Origin: Actinomycetes bacterium
GTDB taxonomy: Bacteria; Actinomycetota; Actinomycetes; Mycobacteriales; Mycobacteriaceae
Direction: 5' to 3'
DNA length: 15,957 bases
Assembly: GCA_023388385.1 (NCBI GenBank)
Contig: JAEWGK010000205.1
Location: 1 to 15,957, forward strand
The number at the start of each line of letters is the position of its first letter. Position 1 is the first letter of the stretch. Positions 1 through 6,764 of this stretch are shown here, piece after piece. A model generated the notes under the pieces. The model was not told where the DNA came from. It ran no database searches and saw only the letters and a program-made list of their open reading frames with translations. Position numbers and translations under genes: made by a program.

Positions 1-249
1 CACCTTGCCCGCGGTCTCCCGCGCGTGCCGCGCCCGCGTGCGCACGCGCTCCTGCGCATCCTCGTGCGCCCGCTTGACGACGTCCCCCGCGTCCCGGCGG
101 GCCCGCCCCACGCGGCGGGCGATCTCCTCCACGGAGAACCCGTCGCCGCCGGCGACGGCGGCGCCGCGCCGGCGGCGGGTGCCGTCGTCACGCGAATCGC
201 GGGGATCGGCGGCGCCGTCGCGCTCCCCGCCGCGCCGCAGGGTGGTCAT
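1..249 (-). CDS. Partial unknown Arg-rich protein (N-terminal 83 residues)
   Basis: This is a reading frame that starts with ATG at 249 and runs off the left edge, so only the first 83 codons are visible. The ATG overlaps the stop of the upstream rluA-type gene in an ATGA arrangement, which implies translational coupling and membership of the lspA operon. The visible part begins [18 protein letters not shown]. It has an Arg/Asp-rich, probably disordered first 35 residues, followed by a segment with [18 protein letters not shown] that looks helical and could continue into a charged coiled coil. There is no signal peptide or membrane segment in the visible part. I do not recognise the family. 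Coding is supported by the frame staying open to the edge and by the 4-nt overlap. The function is unknown. Confidence 0.6.
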   Translation of the reverse strand, partial: MTTLRRGGERDGAADPRDSRDDGTRRRRGAAVAGGDGFSVEEIARRVGRARRDAGDVVKRAHEDAQERVRTRARHARETAGKV

Positions 250-1172
250 CGGGACCTCAGGACGTTGAGGGCGTGGTCCAGATCCTCCGGGTACGGGCAC
301 TCGATCTCCATCCAATGACCATCGGCCGGATGGTGGAAACCCAGGCTCACGGCGTGCAGCCACTGGCGGATGAGGCCCAGTCGCTCGGACAGCGCCGGGT
401 CGGAGCCGTACATCGGGTCGCCGCAGCACGGGTGTCCGATGGCCGACATGTGGACGCGGATCTGGTGGGTGCGGCCGGTCTCCAGCCGGACCTTCAGCAG
501 CGTCGCGGGCGCGAACGCCTCCAGCGTCTCGTAGTGGGTGACGGCGCGCTTGCCGTCTCCGCGGACGCAGAAGCGCCAGCCGGCCGAGGGATGGCGGCCG
601 ATGGGCGCATCGACGGTGCCGCTCGTCGGGTCGGGGTGGCCCTGGACCAGCGCGTGGTAGGTCTTGCGGACCTCGCGATCGCGGAACGCGCGCTTCAGCA
701 GGGAGTAGCCGCGCTCGCTGGCGGCGACGATCATGACGCCGGAGGTGCCGACGTCCAGCCGCTGCACAATGCCCTGCCGCTCCGGCGGGCCGGAGGTGGA
801 GATGCGGAAGCCCGCCGCGGCCAGGCCGCCCGTCACCGTCGGCCCCTCCCAGCCGACGGTCGGGTGCGCCGCGACGCCGACCGGCTTGTGCACGGCCACC
901 AGGTCATTGTCGTAGTAGAGGATGTCCATGCCGTCGACGGGCTCCGCGACGGCGGCGCGGACGGGTTCGACCTCCGGCAGGAGGACCTCCAGCCAGGCGT
1001 CCTCCGCCAGGCGATCGGACTTGCCGGCCTCCACGCCGTCGATGCGGACGTCGCCATCGGCCGCCAGCTGCGCCGCCGCCGAGCGCGACAGGCCCAGCAG
1101 CTTCGCCAGCCCCGCGTCGACGCGCATCCCCGCCAGACCAGACGGGACGGGCATCTGCCTGGTCTCACGCAT
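246..1172 (-). CDS. RluA/RluD-family 23S rRNA pseudouridine synthase
   Basis: The 308-residue product should convert specific uridines in RNA, probably 23S rRNA, to pseudouridine in the cytoplasm. An S4-type RNA-binding segment lies at about residues 16-65. The catalytic RluA domain follows, with the signature QRLDVGTSG at 137-145 and Asp140 as the expected nucleophile. A conserved RTHQIRVHM stretch at 234-242 and the GDPMYG motif at 251-256 also fit. Most family members have HRLD; here the first residue is Gln. I chose the ATG at 1172 because GGGAGG lies about six bases upstream; a later ATG at 1154 is possible. The gene overlaps the end of lspA by 8 nt and the next gene by ATGA, so the three genes form one operon. 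The family is clear, but the exact target position (RluD-like or other) cannot be read from the sequence. Confidence 0.93.
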   Translation of the reverse strand: MRETRQMPVPSGLAGMRVDAGLAKLLGLSRSAAAQLAADGDVRIDGVEAGKSDRLAEDAWLEVLLPEVEPVRAAVAEPVDGMDILYYDNDLVAVHKPVGVAAHPTVGWEGPTVTGGLAAAGFRISTSGPPERQGIVQRLDVGTSGVMIVAASERGYSLLKRAFRDREVRKTYHALVQGHPDPTSGTVDAPIGRHPSAGWRFCVRGDGKRAVTHYETLEAFAPATLLKVRLETGRTHQIRVHMSAIGHPCCGDPMYGSDPALSERLGLIRQWLHAVSLGFHHPADGHWMEIECPYPEDLDHALNVLRSR

Positions 1173-1788
1173 CGGTGTCCTCCCGGGTGGCGTCGCCGCG
1201 GCTGTCACGGGCCGGGGTGACGGTGTCGTCGGGGGCCGGGGCGTGCGCCTCCGGGTCCTTCGCGAACTCGTGCTCCGGCGCAAACAGGATCCACAGCGCC
1301 AGCATGATGACGCCGACGGTGATGGCCGAGTCCGCCAGGTTGAACACCGCGAAGCCGCGGACCTGCAGGAAGTCGACGACGTGGCCGAAGTAGAACGACG
1401 GCTCGCGGACCAGGCGGTCAATGAGGTTGCCCGCCGCGCCGCCGGCGATGAGGCCAACCGACGCCGTCGCCCACGGGGTGCGCAGGCGGCCGGACACGGC
1501 GATGGCCGCGACGATGAACGCGATCTGGATGGTCGTGAACACCCAGGTGAAGCCCTCGCCCCCCATGGAGAACGCGGCGCCCGGGTTGCGCAGCAGGGTG
1601 AGCTGGAACCACTCCCCGATGACGTCGACCGGCGGGCGGTGCTCCAGCGCCTCGACCGCCCAGATCTTGGTGATCTGATCGATCACCACGACCGCGGCAG
1701 CGACGGCGGCCAGGGCGCCGCGGCGCGGCCGGAGTGCGGTGCGCCCCGTGGCCTCCGGGGCGCCGGCGTCTCGGTTCTGCTGGTTCAT
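1165..1788 (-). CDS. lspA: Lipoprotein signal peptidase (signal peptidase II)
   Basis: LspA is an inner-membrane aspartyl protease that removes the signal peptide of lipoproteins after lipid attachment to the lipobox cysteine. The 207-residue product has about four hydrophobic segments (roughly 24-44, 79-99, 105-125 and 148-171). It has the two family motifs NLIDR (Asp124) and FNLADS (Asp153), which carry the catalytic aspartates. A charged C-terminal tail of about 35 residues is longer than in most bacteria. The start is uncertain. ATG at 1788 is given, but GTG at 1791 and ATG at 1809 (preceded by GGAG) are alternatives. A GATGAT sequence at 1797-1802 could be a -10 element placing transcription at or near the start codon. 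The gene begins the operon lspA-rluA-unknown. Two probable substrates, the lipoproteins at 1867 and 3559, lie beside it. Confidence 0.95.
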   Translation of the reverse strand: MNQQNRDAGAPEATGRTALRPRRGALAAVAAAVVVIDQITKIWAVEALEHRPPVDVIGEWFQLTLLRNPGAAFSMGGEGFTWVFTTIQIAFIVAAIAVSGRLRTPWATASVGLIAGGAAGNLIDRLVREPSFYFGHVVDFLQVRGFAVFNLADSAITVGVIMLALWILFAPEHEFAKDPEAHAPAPDDTVTPARDSRGDATREDTDA

Positions 1789-1854
1789 CACCGCCCCATC
1801 ATCGCCCATGACGGCTCCGCGGGGCCACAGCGGGGCGGCGGGTGTCGGCGCCGG

Positions 1855-1860
1855 TAGCCT
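1855..1860 (+). promoter_or_regulatory. Candidate -10 element for leaderless lipoprotein mRNA
   Basis: TAGCCT ends six bases before the ATG at 1867. In actinobacteria a TANNNT hexamer at this distance usually means that transcription starts on the start codon itself (leaderless mRNA). No convincing -35 hexamer is present. The only purine-rich bases before the ATG (GAGGG) sit too close to act as a Shine-Dalgarno site. Confidence 0.45.
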
Positions 1861-1866
1861 GAGGGC

Positions 1867-2778
1867 ATGCTCACCGCCATCCGCCGCCCCGCCCGGTTCC
1901 TCGCCGCCATCTCCGCCGCGGCCTTGCTGCTGGCCGGCTGCTCCGACGAGCCGCCGGAGATGACGCCCGTGGAGATCCCCACCGCCGAGGTCGTCCTCCG
2001 CTCGGCGGGCGACGACGCGAAGGCGCCCGTGCGCTGGATCGACGACGGCGCCGAGCAGGACGTCACCCTGTCGGTGACCCAGGGCTTCGGCCAGGAAACC
2101 GTCGGCGGCGACGGGAGCGTCCCCAACCCCTCCCTGCCGGACACCACGATGGAGCTGCCGCTGCAGGCGCGAACGACCGGCTCCGGCGCCGACCGCACCG
2201 TCGACATGGAGGTCGGCGAGCCGACCGGCACCCACGGGGACCTCAACAAGGATCTCGCCACCGCGGAGGGGTTCCGCGTCCAGTGGAACGCCGGCGATCG
2301 CGGCGACGTCTCCGCGTTGGCCTTCGGTGCGCCGGAGGACGCGACGGAGACCGCCCGCGCGGGCGTCGAGGCGTCGCTGCGCCAGTGGGCCTCCCTGCCG
2401 ATCGTCTTCCCGGAGGAGCCCATCGGCGACCGCGCCACGTGGACCGTCTCCCGGCCGGTCGAGGACCTCGGCGTCGATCAGGAAATCACCTACACGCTCC
2501 TCCGGCGCGACGGCGATACGGTGGACCTGCACGTCGGCGTGAGGCAGACCCCGACCGTCCGGGAGCTCGACGGCGGCGACGGCGTCACCCTCCACGTCGT
2601 CAACTCCCAGGTGTCGATGACGGACTTCGTCCTCCAGATTGACCTGCGCAAGCCGCTGCCCGTCGCCGGGACGGTCTCCTACGTGCTGTCCGTCGGCTAC
2701 TCCGGCGAGCACGGCGAGGGCGCGGAGCCGGACGTCGTCCAGAAGACGCTGCGCGGTTTCCGGTTCACGGAGGGGTAG
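1867..2778 (+). CDS. Secreted lipoprotein of unknown function
   Basis: The 303-residue product starts with a clear lipoprotein signal peptide. It has basic residues (Arg6, Arg7, Arg10), a hydrophobic core and the lipobox LAGC with Cys25 as the lipidated residue. The mature part (26-303) is acidic, has no further membrane segment and contains only the lipobox cysteine. Alternating hydrophobic stretches such as DQEITYTLLRRDGDTVDLHV near residues 205-225 suggest a mainly beta structure. I do not recognise the family with certainty. It resembles uncharacterised lipoproteins conserved in corynebacteria. It is transcribed divergently from lspA, which would process it, and ends at a hairpin shared with the convergent lipoprotein gene. 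Localisation on the outer face of the cytoplasmic membrane is inferred from the lipobox; the role is unknown. Confidence 0.9.
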   Translation: MLTAIRRPARFLAAISAAALLLAGCSDEPPEMTPVEIPTAEVVLRSAGDDAKAPVRWIDDGAEQDVTLSVTQGFGQETVGGDGSVPNPSLPDTTMELPLQARTTGSGADRTVDMEVGEPTGTHGDLNKDLATAEGFRVQWNAGDRGDVSALAFGAPEDATETARAGVEASLRQWASLPIVFPEEPIGDRATWTVSRPVEDLGVDQEITYTLLRRDGDTVDLHVGVRQTPTVRELDGGDGVTLHVVNSQVSMTDFVLQIDLRKPLPVAGTVSYVLSVGYSGEHGEGAEPDVVQKTLRGFRFTEG

Positions 2779-2784
2779 CAGCAG

Positions 2785-2818
2785 GCCCCGGCGGGGAGTG
2801 CATGCCTCCTGCCGGGGC
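2785..2818. terminator. Probable bidirectional terminator between convergent lipoprotein genes
   Basis: The arms GCCCCGGC (2785-2792) and GCCGGGGC (2811-2818) are perfectly complementary. The stem continues inward with GGAG/CTCC around a 7-nt loop. It starts 7 bases after the stop of the plus-strand gene and lies 22 bases past the stop of the minus-strand gene. No T-tract follows on either strand, which is common for terminators in GC-rich actinobacteria. Confidence 0.6.
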
Positions 2819-2839
2819 GCCCGCTGACGCGGCCGGCCG

Positions 2840-3559
2840 CTACTGCACCGCGGCGTTCGGATCCGCCGGAGCCGGGGCCGGGGCGTTCGGGTCCACGGGG
2901 GCGTTCGGATCGACCGGGGCCGGGGCATTCGGATCCGCCGGCGCGGGAGCGGGCGCGTTCGGGTCCACGGGCGCGTTCGGATCGACCGGGGCCGGGGCGT
3001 TCGGATCCGCCGGCGCGGGAGCGGGCGCGTTCGGGTCGACCGGGGCCGGGGCCGGGGCGCACATCGGCGGGACGCGATCCGGGGCGACGTTCTCCACCAG
3101 GGTGCAGGCCCACTGCTGGGACAGGCGCCACTGGCCGTCGATGTCGCGGAACTCGACCGCGTTGATGTTCTGCGGCTGCTGGTCCGGCACGGTGAACACG
3201 ACGGTGGCCTCGACGGTGCCGGGACCACCCAGGCCCGGGACGACCGGGTCGACGACCTCGAGGGTCGCGCCGGTCTCCTGCTGGGACTGGATGATGATGT
3301 CGAAGATCTCCGGGGCCTGCTCGCCGTTCTCGACGGTCTTGACGCGCTCCTCCGGCGGGAGGTTCGGGTCGGTGGCGCGGGCCAGGACGTCGTTGAGTTC
3401 GGCGGCGGTGGGCAGGGCGGCGACCTCGCTGGTGGTGGCCTCCGCGCCCGGCGCGGCGGTGGTGGTCTCCTCGGCGGCGTCGTCGCCGCCGCAGGCCACG
3501 AGGGTCACCGACGCGGCGCCGGCGATCAGCAGTGCGGTCATCTTGCGCTGGATGTTCAC
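2840..3559 (-). CDS. MTB12-like lipoprotein with C-terminal DPNAP repeat tail
   Basis: The 239-residue product has three parts. Residues 1-23 form a lipoprotein signal peptide with lipobox LVAC (Cys23). Residues 50-157 form a small domain that begins PTAAELNDVLARATDPN and ends with an INAVEFRDIDGQWRLS-type strand. By memory this pattern matches the low-molecular-weight antigen MTB12 (Cfp2) family of mycobacteria and corynebacteria. Residues 168-239 are a Pro/Ala-rich tail with eight DPNA motifs, resembling the DPNAP stretches of the mycobacterial Apa antigen. Cys152 and Cys167 bracket the domain-tail junction and could form a disulfide. I chose the GTG at 3559 because GAGGAG lies four bases upstream; an ATG at 3571 lacks such a site. 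The tail may span the cell wall. The protein's role is unknown and any surface or antigen function is inference. Confidence 0.85.
   Translation of the reverse strand: MNIQRKMTALLIAGAASVTLVACGGDDAAEETTTAAPGAEATTSEVAALPTAAELNDVLARATDPNLPPEERVKTVENGEQAPEIFDIIIQSQQETGATLEVVDPVVPGLGGPGTVEATVVFTVPDQQPQNINAVEFRDIDGQWRLSQQWACTLVENVAPDRVPPMCAPAPAPVDPNAPAPAPADPNAPAPVDPNAPVDPNAPAPAPADPNAPAPVDPNAPVDPNAPAPAPADPNAAVQ
2853..3056. repeat. 72-bp tandem repeats coding for the DPNAP tail
   Basis: Eight units start with GCGTTCGG or GCATTCGG. Their lengths are 30, 18, 24, 30, 18, 24, 30 and 30 bp (starts 2853, 2883, 2901, 2925, 2955, 2973, 2997 and 3027). The order 30+18+24 makes a 72-bp higher-order unit present twice, followed by a partial copy. 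Copies are nearly identical at the DNA level: 2955-3026 differs from 2883-2954 at two positions, both synonymous. This suggests recent expansion or gene conversion. All unit lengths are multiples of three, so copy number can change without a frameshift. Confidence 0.95.
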
Positions 3560-3618
3560 GGTTCTCCTCATTTCGGGGCCTACGGGACCGTGGTCCGGCC
3601 CCTCGGACAATGGGCCCG

Positions 3619-3624
3619 AGCATA
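3619..3624 (-). promoter_or_regulatory. Candidate -10 element for the MTB12-like lipoprotein gene
   Basis: On the minus strand TATGCT occurs about 60 bases before the GTG start and fits TANNNT. This would give a leader of roughly 50 nt that includes the GAGGAG ribosome site. No clear -35 is seen. The element lies only 19 bases from the -10 of the divergent asparaginase gene. Confidence 0.35.
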
Positions 3625-3642
3625 CACGGACGGCATCCGACC

Positions 3643-3648
3643 TATCCT
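3643..3648 (+). promoter_or_regulatory. Candidate -10 element for leaderless asparaginase mRNA
   Basis: TATCCT is followed by six bases and then the ATG at 3655. There is no Shine-Dalgarno sequence in a usable position. The arrangement is the TANNNT-N6-ATG pattern of leaderless transcripts in actinobacteria. It also supports the choice of ATG 3655 over any upstream start. Confidence 0.5.
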
Positions 3649-3654
3649 GGTGGA

Positions 3655-4614
3655 ATGGACCAGACCACCGGCACCGGCCCCGCCTCCCGCATCATCGTCC
3701 TCGCCACCGGCGGAACGATCTCCTGCACCGTCGACCGCACCGGGGCGCTGCTCCCGGCGCTGTCCGGGGAGGACATCGTCCGCCCCGTCGCCGGCCGCTT
3801 CGACCCCGGCGTCCTCGGCGTCGAGGTCCGCGACATCGCCCGCCTGGACTCCGCGTCGATGACGCTGGCCGACATCGACGACGTCGTCGCCGCCGTCGCC
3901 GACGCGCTGTCCGATCCCGGCGTCGACGGCGTCGTCGTGCTCCACGGCACCGACTCGATGGAGGAGACGGCGATCGCCGTCGACCTCTTCCACGACGATC
4001 CCCGCCCCGTCGTCTTCACCGGCGCGCAGCTGCCCGCCGACCACCCGGAGGCCGACGGCCCCGGCAACGTCTTCGAGGCGCTCATGATCGCCGCCGACGA
4101 CTCCGCCCGCGGCATCGGCGCGCTCATCGTCTTCGGACACGCCGTTCTACCCGTCCGCGGCGCGAAGAAGTGGCACACCACCGACACCCTGGCGTTCGCC
4201 ACCAACGCCCCGGAGGAGCCACCGCGGCCCGCCCCACTGCCGCGCACCACGCTCGGCGGAACGCGCGTCGACATCGTCGCCGCATACCCTGGCGCCGACG
4301 GTTCCCTGGTGGAGGCGGCGCTGGCCGCCGGGGCCGACGGCCTGGTCATCGAAGGCATGGGCGCGGGCAACGTCGGCACGGCCATGGCGAAGGCGCTCGG
4401 CGAGGCGCTGGAGGCCGGCGTGCCCGTCGTCATGGCCACCCGCGTGCCGCGCGGCGACGTCCACGGCACCTACGGCGGAGCCGGCGGCGGGGCGACGCTG
4501 AACCGCCTCGGCGCGATCGGCTCCGGCTGCGTCGGCGCCCCGCAGGCACGCGTCATCCTCGCCGCGGCCATCGCCGCCGGCGTCCACCCCCAGACGCTCT
4601 TCGACGCGGGATAG
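3655..4614 (+). CDS. L-asparaginase (cytoplasmic)
   Basis: The enzyme hydrolyses L-asparagine to L-aspartate and ammonia. The 319-residue product matches the bacterial type I/II asparaginase family in length. It has the first active-site motif ATGGTI at 17-22 (Thr21), and the second motif HGTDSMEETA at 97-106, with Thr99 and Asp100 as the second catalytic pair. Lys172 in RGAKKWHTTDT is at the expected position of the catalytic lysine. GAQLP at 123-127 is another family motif. There is no signal peptide, so it should act in the cytoplasm. The start at 3655 places ATGGTI about 17 residues in, as usual, and fits the -10 element six bases upstream. It is a single-gene unit, divergent from the MTB12-like lipoprotein and convergent with the acetyltransferase. 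Some glutaminase side activity cannot be excluded. Confidence 0.93.
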   Translation: MDQTTGTGPASRIIVLATGGTISCTVDRTGALLPALSGEDIVRPVAGRFDPGVLGVEVRDIARLDSASMTLADIDDVVAAVADALSDPGVDGVVVLHGTDSMEETAIAVDLFHDDPRPVVFTGAQLPADHPEADGPGNVFEALMIAADDSARGIGALIVFGHAVLPVRGAKKWHTTDTLAFATNAPEEPPRPAPLPRTTLGGTRVDIVAAYPGADGSLVEAALAAGADGLVIEGMGAGNVGTAMAKALGEALEAGVPVVMATRVPRGDVHGTYGGAGGGATLNRLGAIGSGCVGAPQARVILAAAIAAGVHPQTLFDAG

Positions 4615-4647
4615 GACCGCGTCACGCCGGACGGGCGGGCGCCCGGC

Positions 4648-4684
4648 GCGCGCCTCCCCTGTGCGACTGGCGCACCCGGCGCGC
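4648..4684. terminator. Probable bidirectional terminator, asparaginase/acetyltransferase
   Basis: The 75-bp gap between convergent genes holds a two-part stem. The outer arms are GCGCGCC (4648-4654) and GGCGCGC (4678-4684). The inner arms are GTGCG (4661-4665) and CGCAC (4671-4675), with loop ACTGG and an internal loop between the stems. There is no T-tract. Other GC-rich pairings are possible in this stretch, so the exact fold is uncertain. Confidence 0.45.
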
Positions 4685-4689
4685 CCACG

Positions 4690-5307
4690 CTACCGCAGCT
4701 CGCGGATGACGCGGGCGGGATTGCCGACGACGAGAGCTCCCGCCGGCACGTCCTTCGTCACTACGGCGCCGGCGCCGATGACGGCGTCCTCGCCGACACG
4801 GATGCCCCCGAGGATGATCGCGCCGCCGCCGATCCAGACGTTGTCGCCGACCTCGATGGGGTCGGCAGCCTCGATGTAGGCCTTCCGCGCCTCCGGGGCC
4901 AGCGGATGCGTCGGAGTGAGCAGCTGCACCCCGGTGCCGATCTGGACGTGGTCGCCGATGCGCACCTCGGCGACGTCGAGCGCCGTGAAGCCGAAGTTGA
5001 TGAAGCAGTGCGCGCCGACGTGCAGGTTCACGCCGTAGTCGACGTGGATGGGCGCGCGGATCTCCGTGCCGTCCCCGACCGAGCCGAGCAGCTCCGCGAG
5101 GATCGCCTGCGAGCCCTCCGGGTCGCGGGGGTTTTCGGCGTTGAACTCGCCGGCCAGACGCATCGCGCGGCGGTTGAGCTCCTGCAGCTCGGGGTCGTCG
5201 GCGATGTACCAGTCGCCGGCGAGCATGCGCTCGCGCATTGTGCGGCCGTCGTCCGCCAGGGTCGTGCCCGGATCGGCGTCGCGGCCGGTGTTCATGAGGG
5301 ACTTCAT
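4690..5307 (-). CDS. Maltose/galactoside-type O-acetyltransferase
   Basis: The 205-residue product has an N-terminal maltose-acetyltransferase domain (about 23-78, with MRERMLAGDWY) followed by a left-handed beta-helix of hexapeptide repeats (about 80-200). The active-site histidine is expected at His134 in LLTPTHPL. The run IEVGDNVWIGGGAIILGG and the end VVGNPARVIREL are typical of the Maa/LacA/NodL group, which transfers acetyl from acetyl-CoA to a sugar hydroxyl. The natural substrate is not known from sequence. The ATG at 5307 overlaps the dinB stop as ATGA, with only a weak GGGG before it, so translation is probably coupled to dinB. It ends at a hairpin shared with the asparaginase gene. 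Confidence 0.92.
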   Translation of the reverse strand: MKSLMNTGRDADPGTTLADDGRTMRERMLAGDWYIADDPELQELNRRAMRLAGEFNAENPRDPEGSQAILAELLGSVGDGTEIRAPIHVDYGVNLHVGAHCFINFGFTALDVAEVRIGDHVQIGTGVQLLTPTHPLAPEARKAYIEAADPIEVGDNVWIGGGAIILGGIRVGEDAVIGAGAVVTKDVPAGALVVGNPARVIRELR

Positions 5308-6758
5308 GGCCCCGAGGGTAGCGGCGGCTCCGCGTCGATGCCCTCGGCAGCCTCGTCCCGGGAGAACCAGTCGTCCCAATCCAGGCTGCACAGCGGCGAG
5401 CATTCGCGCAGCCCCGGGTCATCCTCCGGCACGGTGATCATGCGGCCCGGCCCGGTGGCGCGGGACTCGAAGCGCACCGAGACGACGCCATGGCCCGCGC
5501 CCTGCACCCAACCGTGCCCGTACTGGTCATGGTGGACGTCCGAGGTCGGGGCCCACCGGGAGTCTCCGGCGCGAAACCCCGGCAGCGCGTCGGCGGCCGG
5601 ATCCGCGGACCCCGCCCCGGCACCTGGCCCCGCGAGCACCGCGCCGGCCTCGAAGGGCGCGGGCGCGGAGTCCTCCGTCACCGCCTGCCCTGCGTCGAGC
5701 TCCGGGAACATGACGCCCTGCATCGTCGAATCCAGGCCGGACAGGCCGACGCCGACGAGCCGGAACGGGCCCATCTGCCCCGGGTCGAACGCGAGCCGGT
5801 GCGCCACGGCCAGCAGGGTCTCTGCGTCCTGGGTGGCGTAGCCCAGTGTCTCCGAGCGCGTGTGGATGGACAGATCCGCCAGCCGCACCTTCACCGTGAC
5901 GGTGCGGGCGCCGCGGCCGTCCTTGACCAGCCGGGCGACGGACTTCTCCCCCGCCCGATCGATGGCGGCGGCGACCTGCCCCGCCGTCGTCAAATCCTGC
6001 GGGTACGTGTACTCGGCGCTGATGGACTTGGCGATCGCCCGCTCACGCACCGGCCGCTCGTCGATCCCCTTCGCCAGCAGGTGCAGCGCGGGACCGACGG
6101 TGCGGCCGAGCAGAATCTCGACGTCGCGGGGCTGCATCGCCGCGAAGTCACCGATGGTGCGCACCCCGAGCGACGAGAGCTTGGCCTCCGACACCGGCCC
6201 GATTCCCCACAGCTTGCCGACGGGCAGCGGGTCGAGCAGCTCGTGGTGGCGCTCCGGAGGCAGCACCGCGACGCCGTCGGGCTTGGCCAGCCCCGAGCCG
6301 ATCTTCGCGGCCTGCTTGCCCGCCCCGGCACCGATGGACGACGGCAGCCCCGTCTCCTCCCGGATGAGGCGCCGCAGGTCCTCCGCCCACGCCCGGACCT
6401 CGTCGGCGGAGGCGCCGGCGAGCTCGGCGGGTTCCATGAACGCCTCGTCGACGCTCAGCTGCTCCACCACCGGCACCCGGGAGCGGATGACGGAGAACAC
6501 CCTGCGCGACACCGGCCCGTAGATGCCCTTGCGCGGGGCAACGATGACGGACCGGGCGGGCACAAGCCGCCGGGCCTGCATCATCGGCATCGCCGAATGC
6601 GCCCCGTACGCGCGGGCCTCGTAGGAGCAGCCGGCCACGACCCCACGGCCGCCGACGCCGCCGACGAGGACGGGCAGGCCGCGCAGCGTCGGCCGGGTCA
6701 GCTGCTCGACCGACGCGAAGAACGCGTCCATGTCGATGTGCAGCACCCAGCGTCGCAT
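5304..6758 (-). CDS. dinB: DNA polymerase IV (Y family) with actinobacterial C-terminal extension
   Basis: This is an error-prone translesion DNA polymerase of 484 residues, longer than the roughly 350 residues of enterobacterial Pol IV. Metal ligands are visible in HIDMDAFF (Asp9, Asp11) and SVDEAF (Asp104, Glu105); Phe14 is the likely steric gate. A helix-hairpin-helix thumb segment LWGIGPVSEAKLSSLG lies at 183-198 and the little-finger domain at about 243-345. QGVMF at 347-351 looks like a beta-clamp-binding peptide. After a Pro/Ala-rich linker comes a conserved module (about 405-465) with YGHGWVQGAGHGVVSVRFE, which I recall from mycobacterial DinB1-type proteins. The start ATG at 6758 is six bases after TAGTCT, so the mRNA is probably leaderless. 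The gene is followed by the O-acetyltransferase with an ATGA overlap. Confidence 0.95.
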   Translation of the reverse strand: MRRWVLHIDMDAFFASVEQLTRPTLRGLPVLVGGVGGRGVVAGCSYEARAYGAHSAMPMMQARRLVPARSVIVAPRKGIYGPVSRRVFSVIRSRVPVVEQLSVDEAFMEPAELAGASADEVRAWAEDLRRLIREETGLPSSIGAGAGKQAAKIGSGLAKPDGVAVLPPERHHELLDPLPVGKLWGIGPVSEAKLSSLGVRTIGDFAAMQPRDVEILLGRTVGPALHLLAKGIDERPVRERAIAKSISAEYTYPQDLTTAGQVAAAIDRAGEKSVARLVKDGRGARTVTVKVRLADLSIHTRSETLGYATQDAETLLAVAHRLAFDPGQMGPFRLVGVGLSGLDSTMQGVMFPELDAGQAVTEDSAPAPFEAGAVLAGPGAGAGSADPAADALPGFRAGDSRWAPTSDVHHDQYGHGWVQGAGHGVVSVRFESRATGPGRMITVPEDDPGLRECSPLCSLDWDDWFSRDEAAEGIDAEPPLPSGP

Positions 6759-6764
6759 GCCGCC

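Noticed and set aside
2853..3056. Repeat cluster considered as a CRISPR array or origin iterons
   Set aside because: The units are contiguous without unique spacers, all multiples of three, and translate into one regular protein tail, so they are coding repeats.
1165..3228. A 687-codon minus-strand frame suggesting a fusion of lspA with a long upstream region
   Set aside because: The upstream part runs antisense through the lipoprotein gene at 1867-2778 and has no family resemblance; LspA homology starts near 1788.
2802..4709. Plus-strand open frame of 635 codons rich in Gly-Ala-Phe-Gly repeats, resembling a glycine-rich surface protein
   Set aside because: The repeat part is antisense to the DPNAP tail and the rest is out of frame with asparaginase. 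The minus-strand lipoprotein has a lipobox and ribosome site, which this frame lacks.
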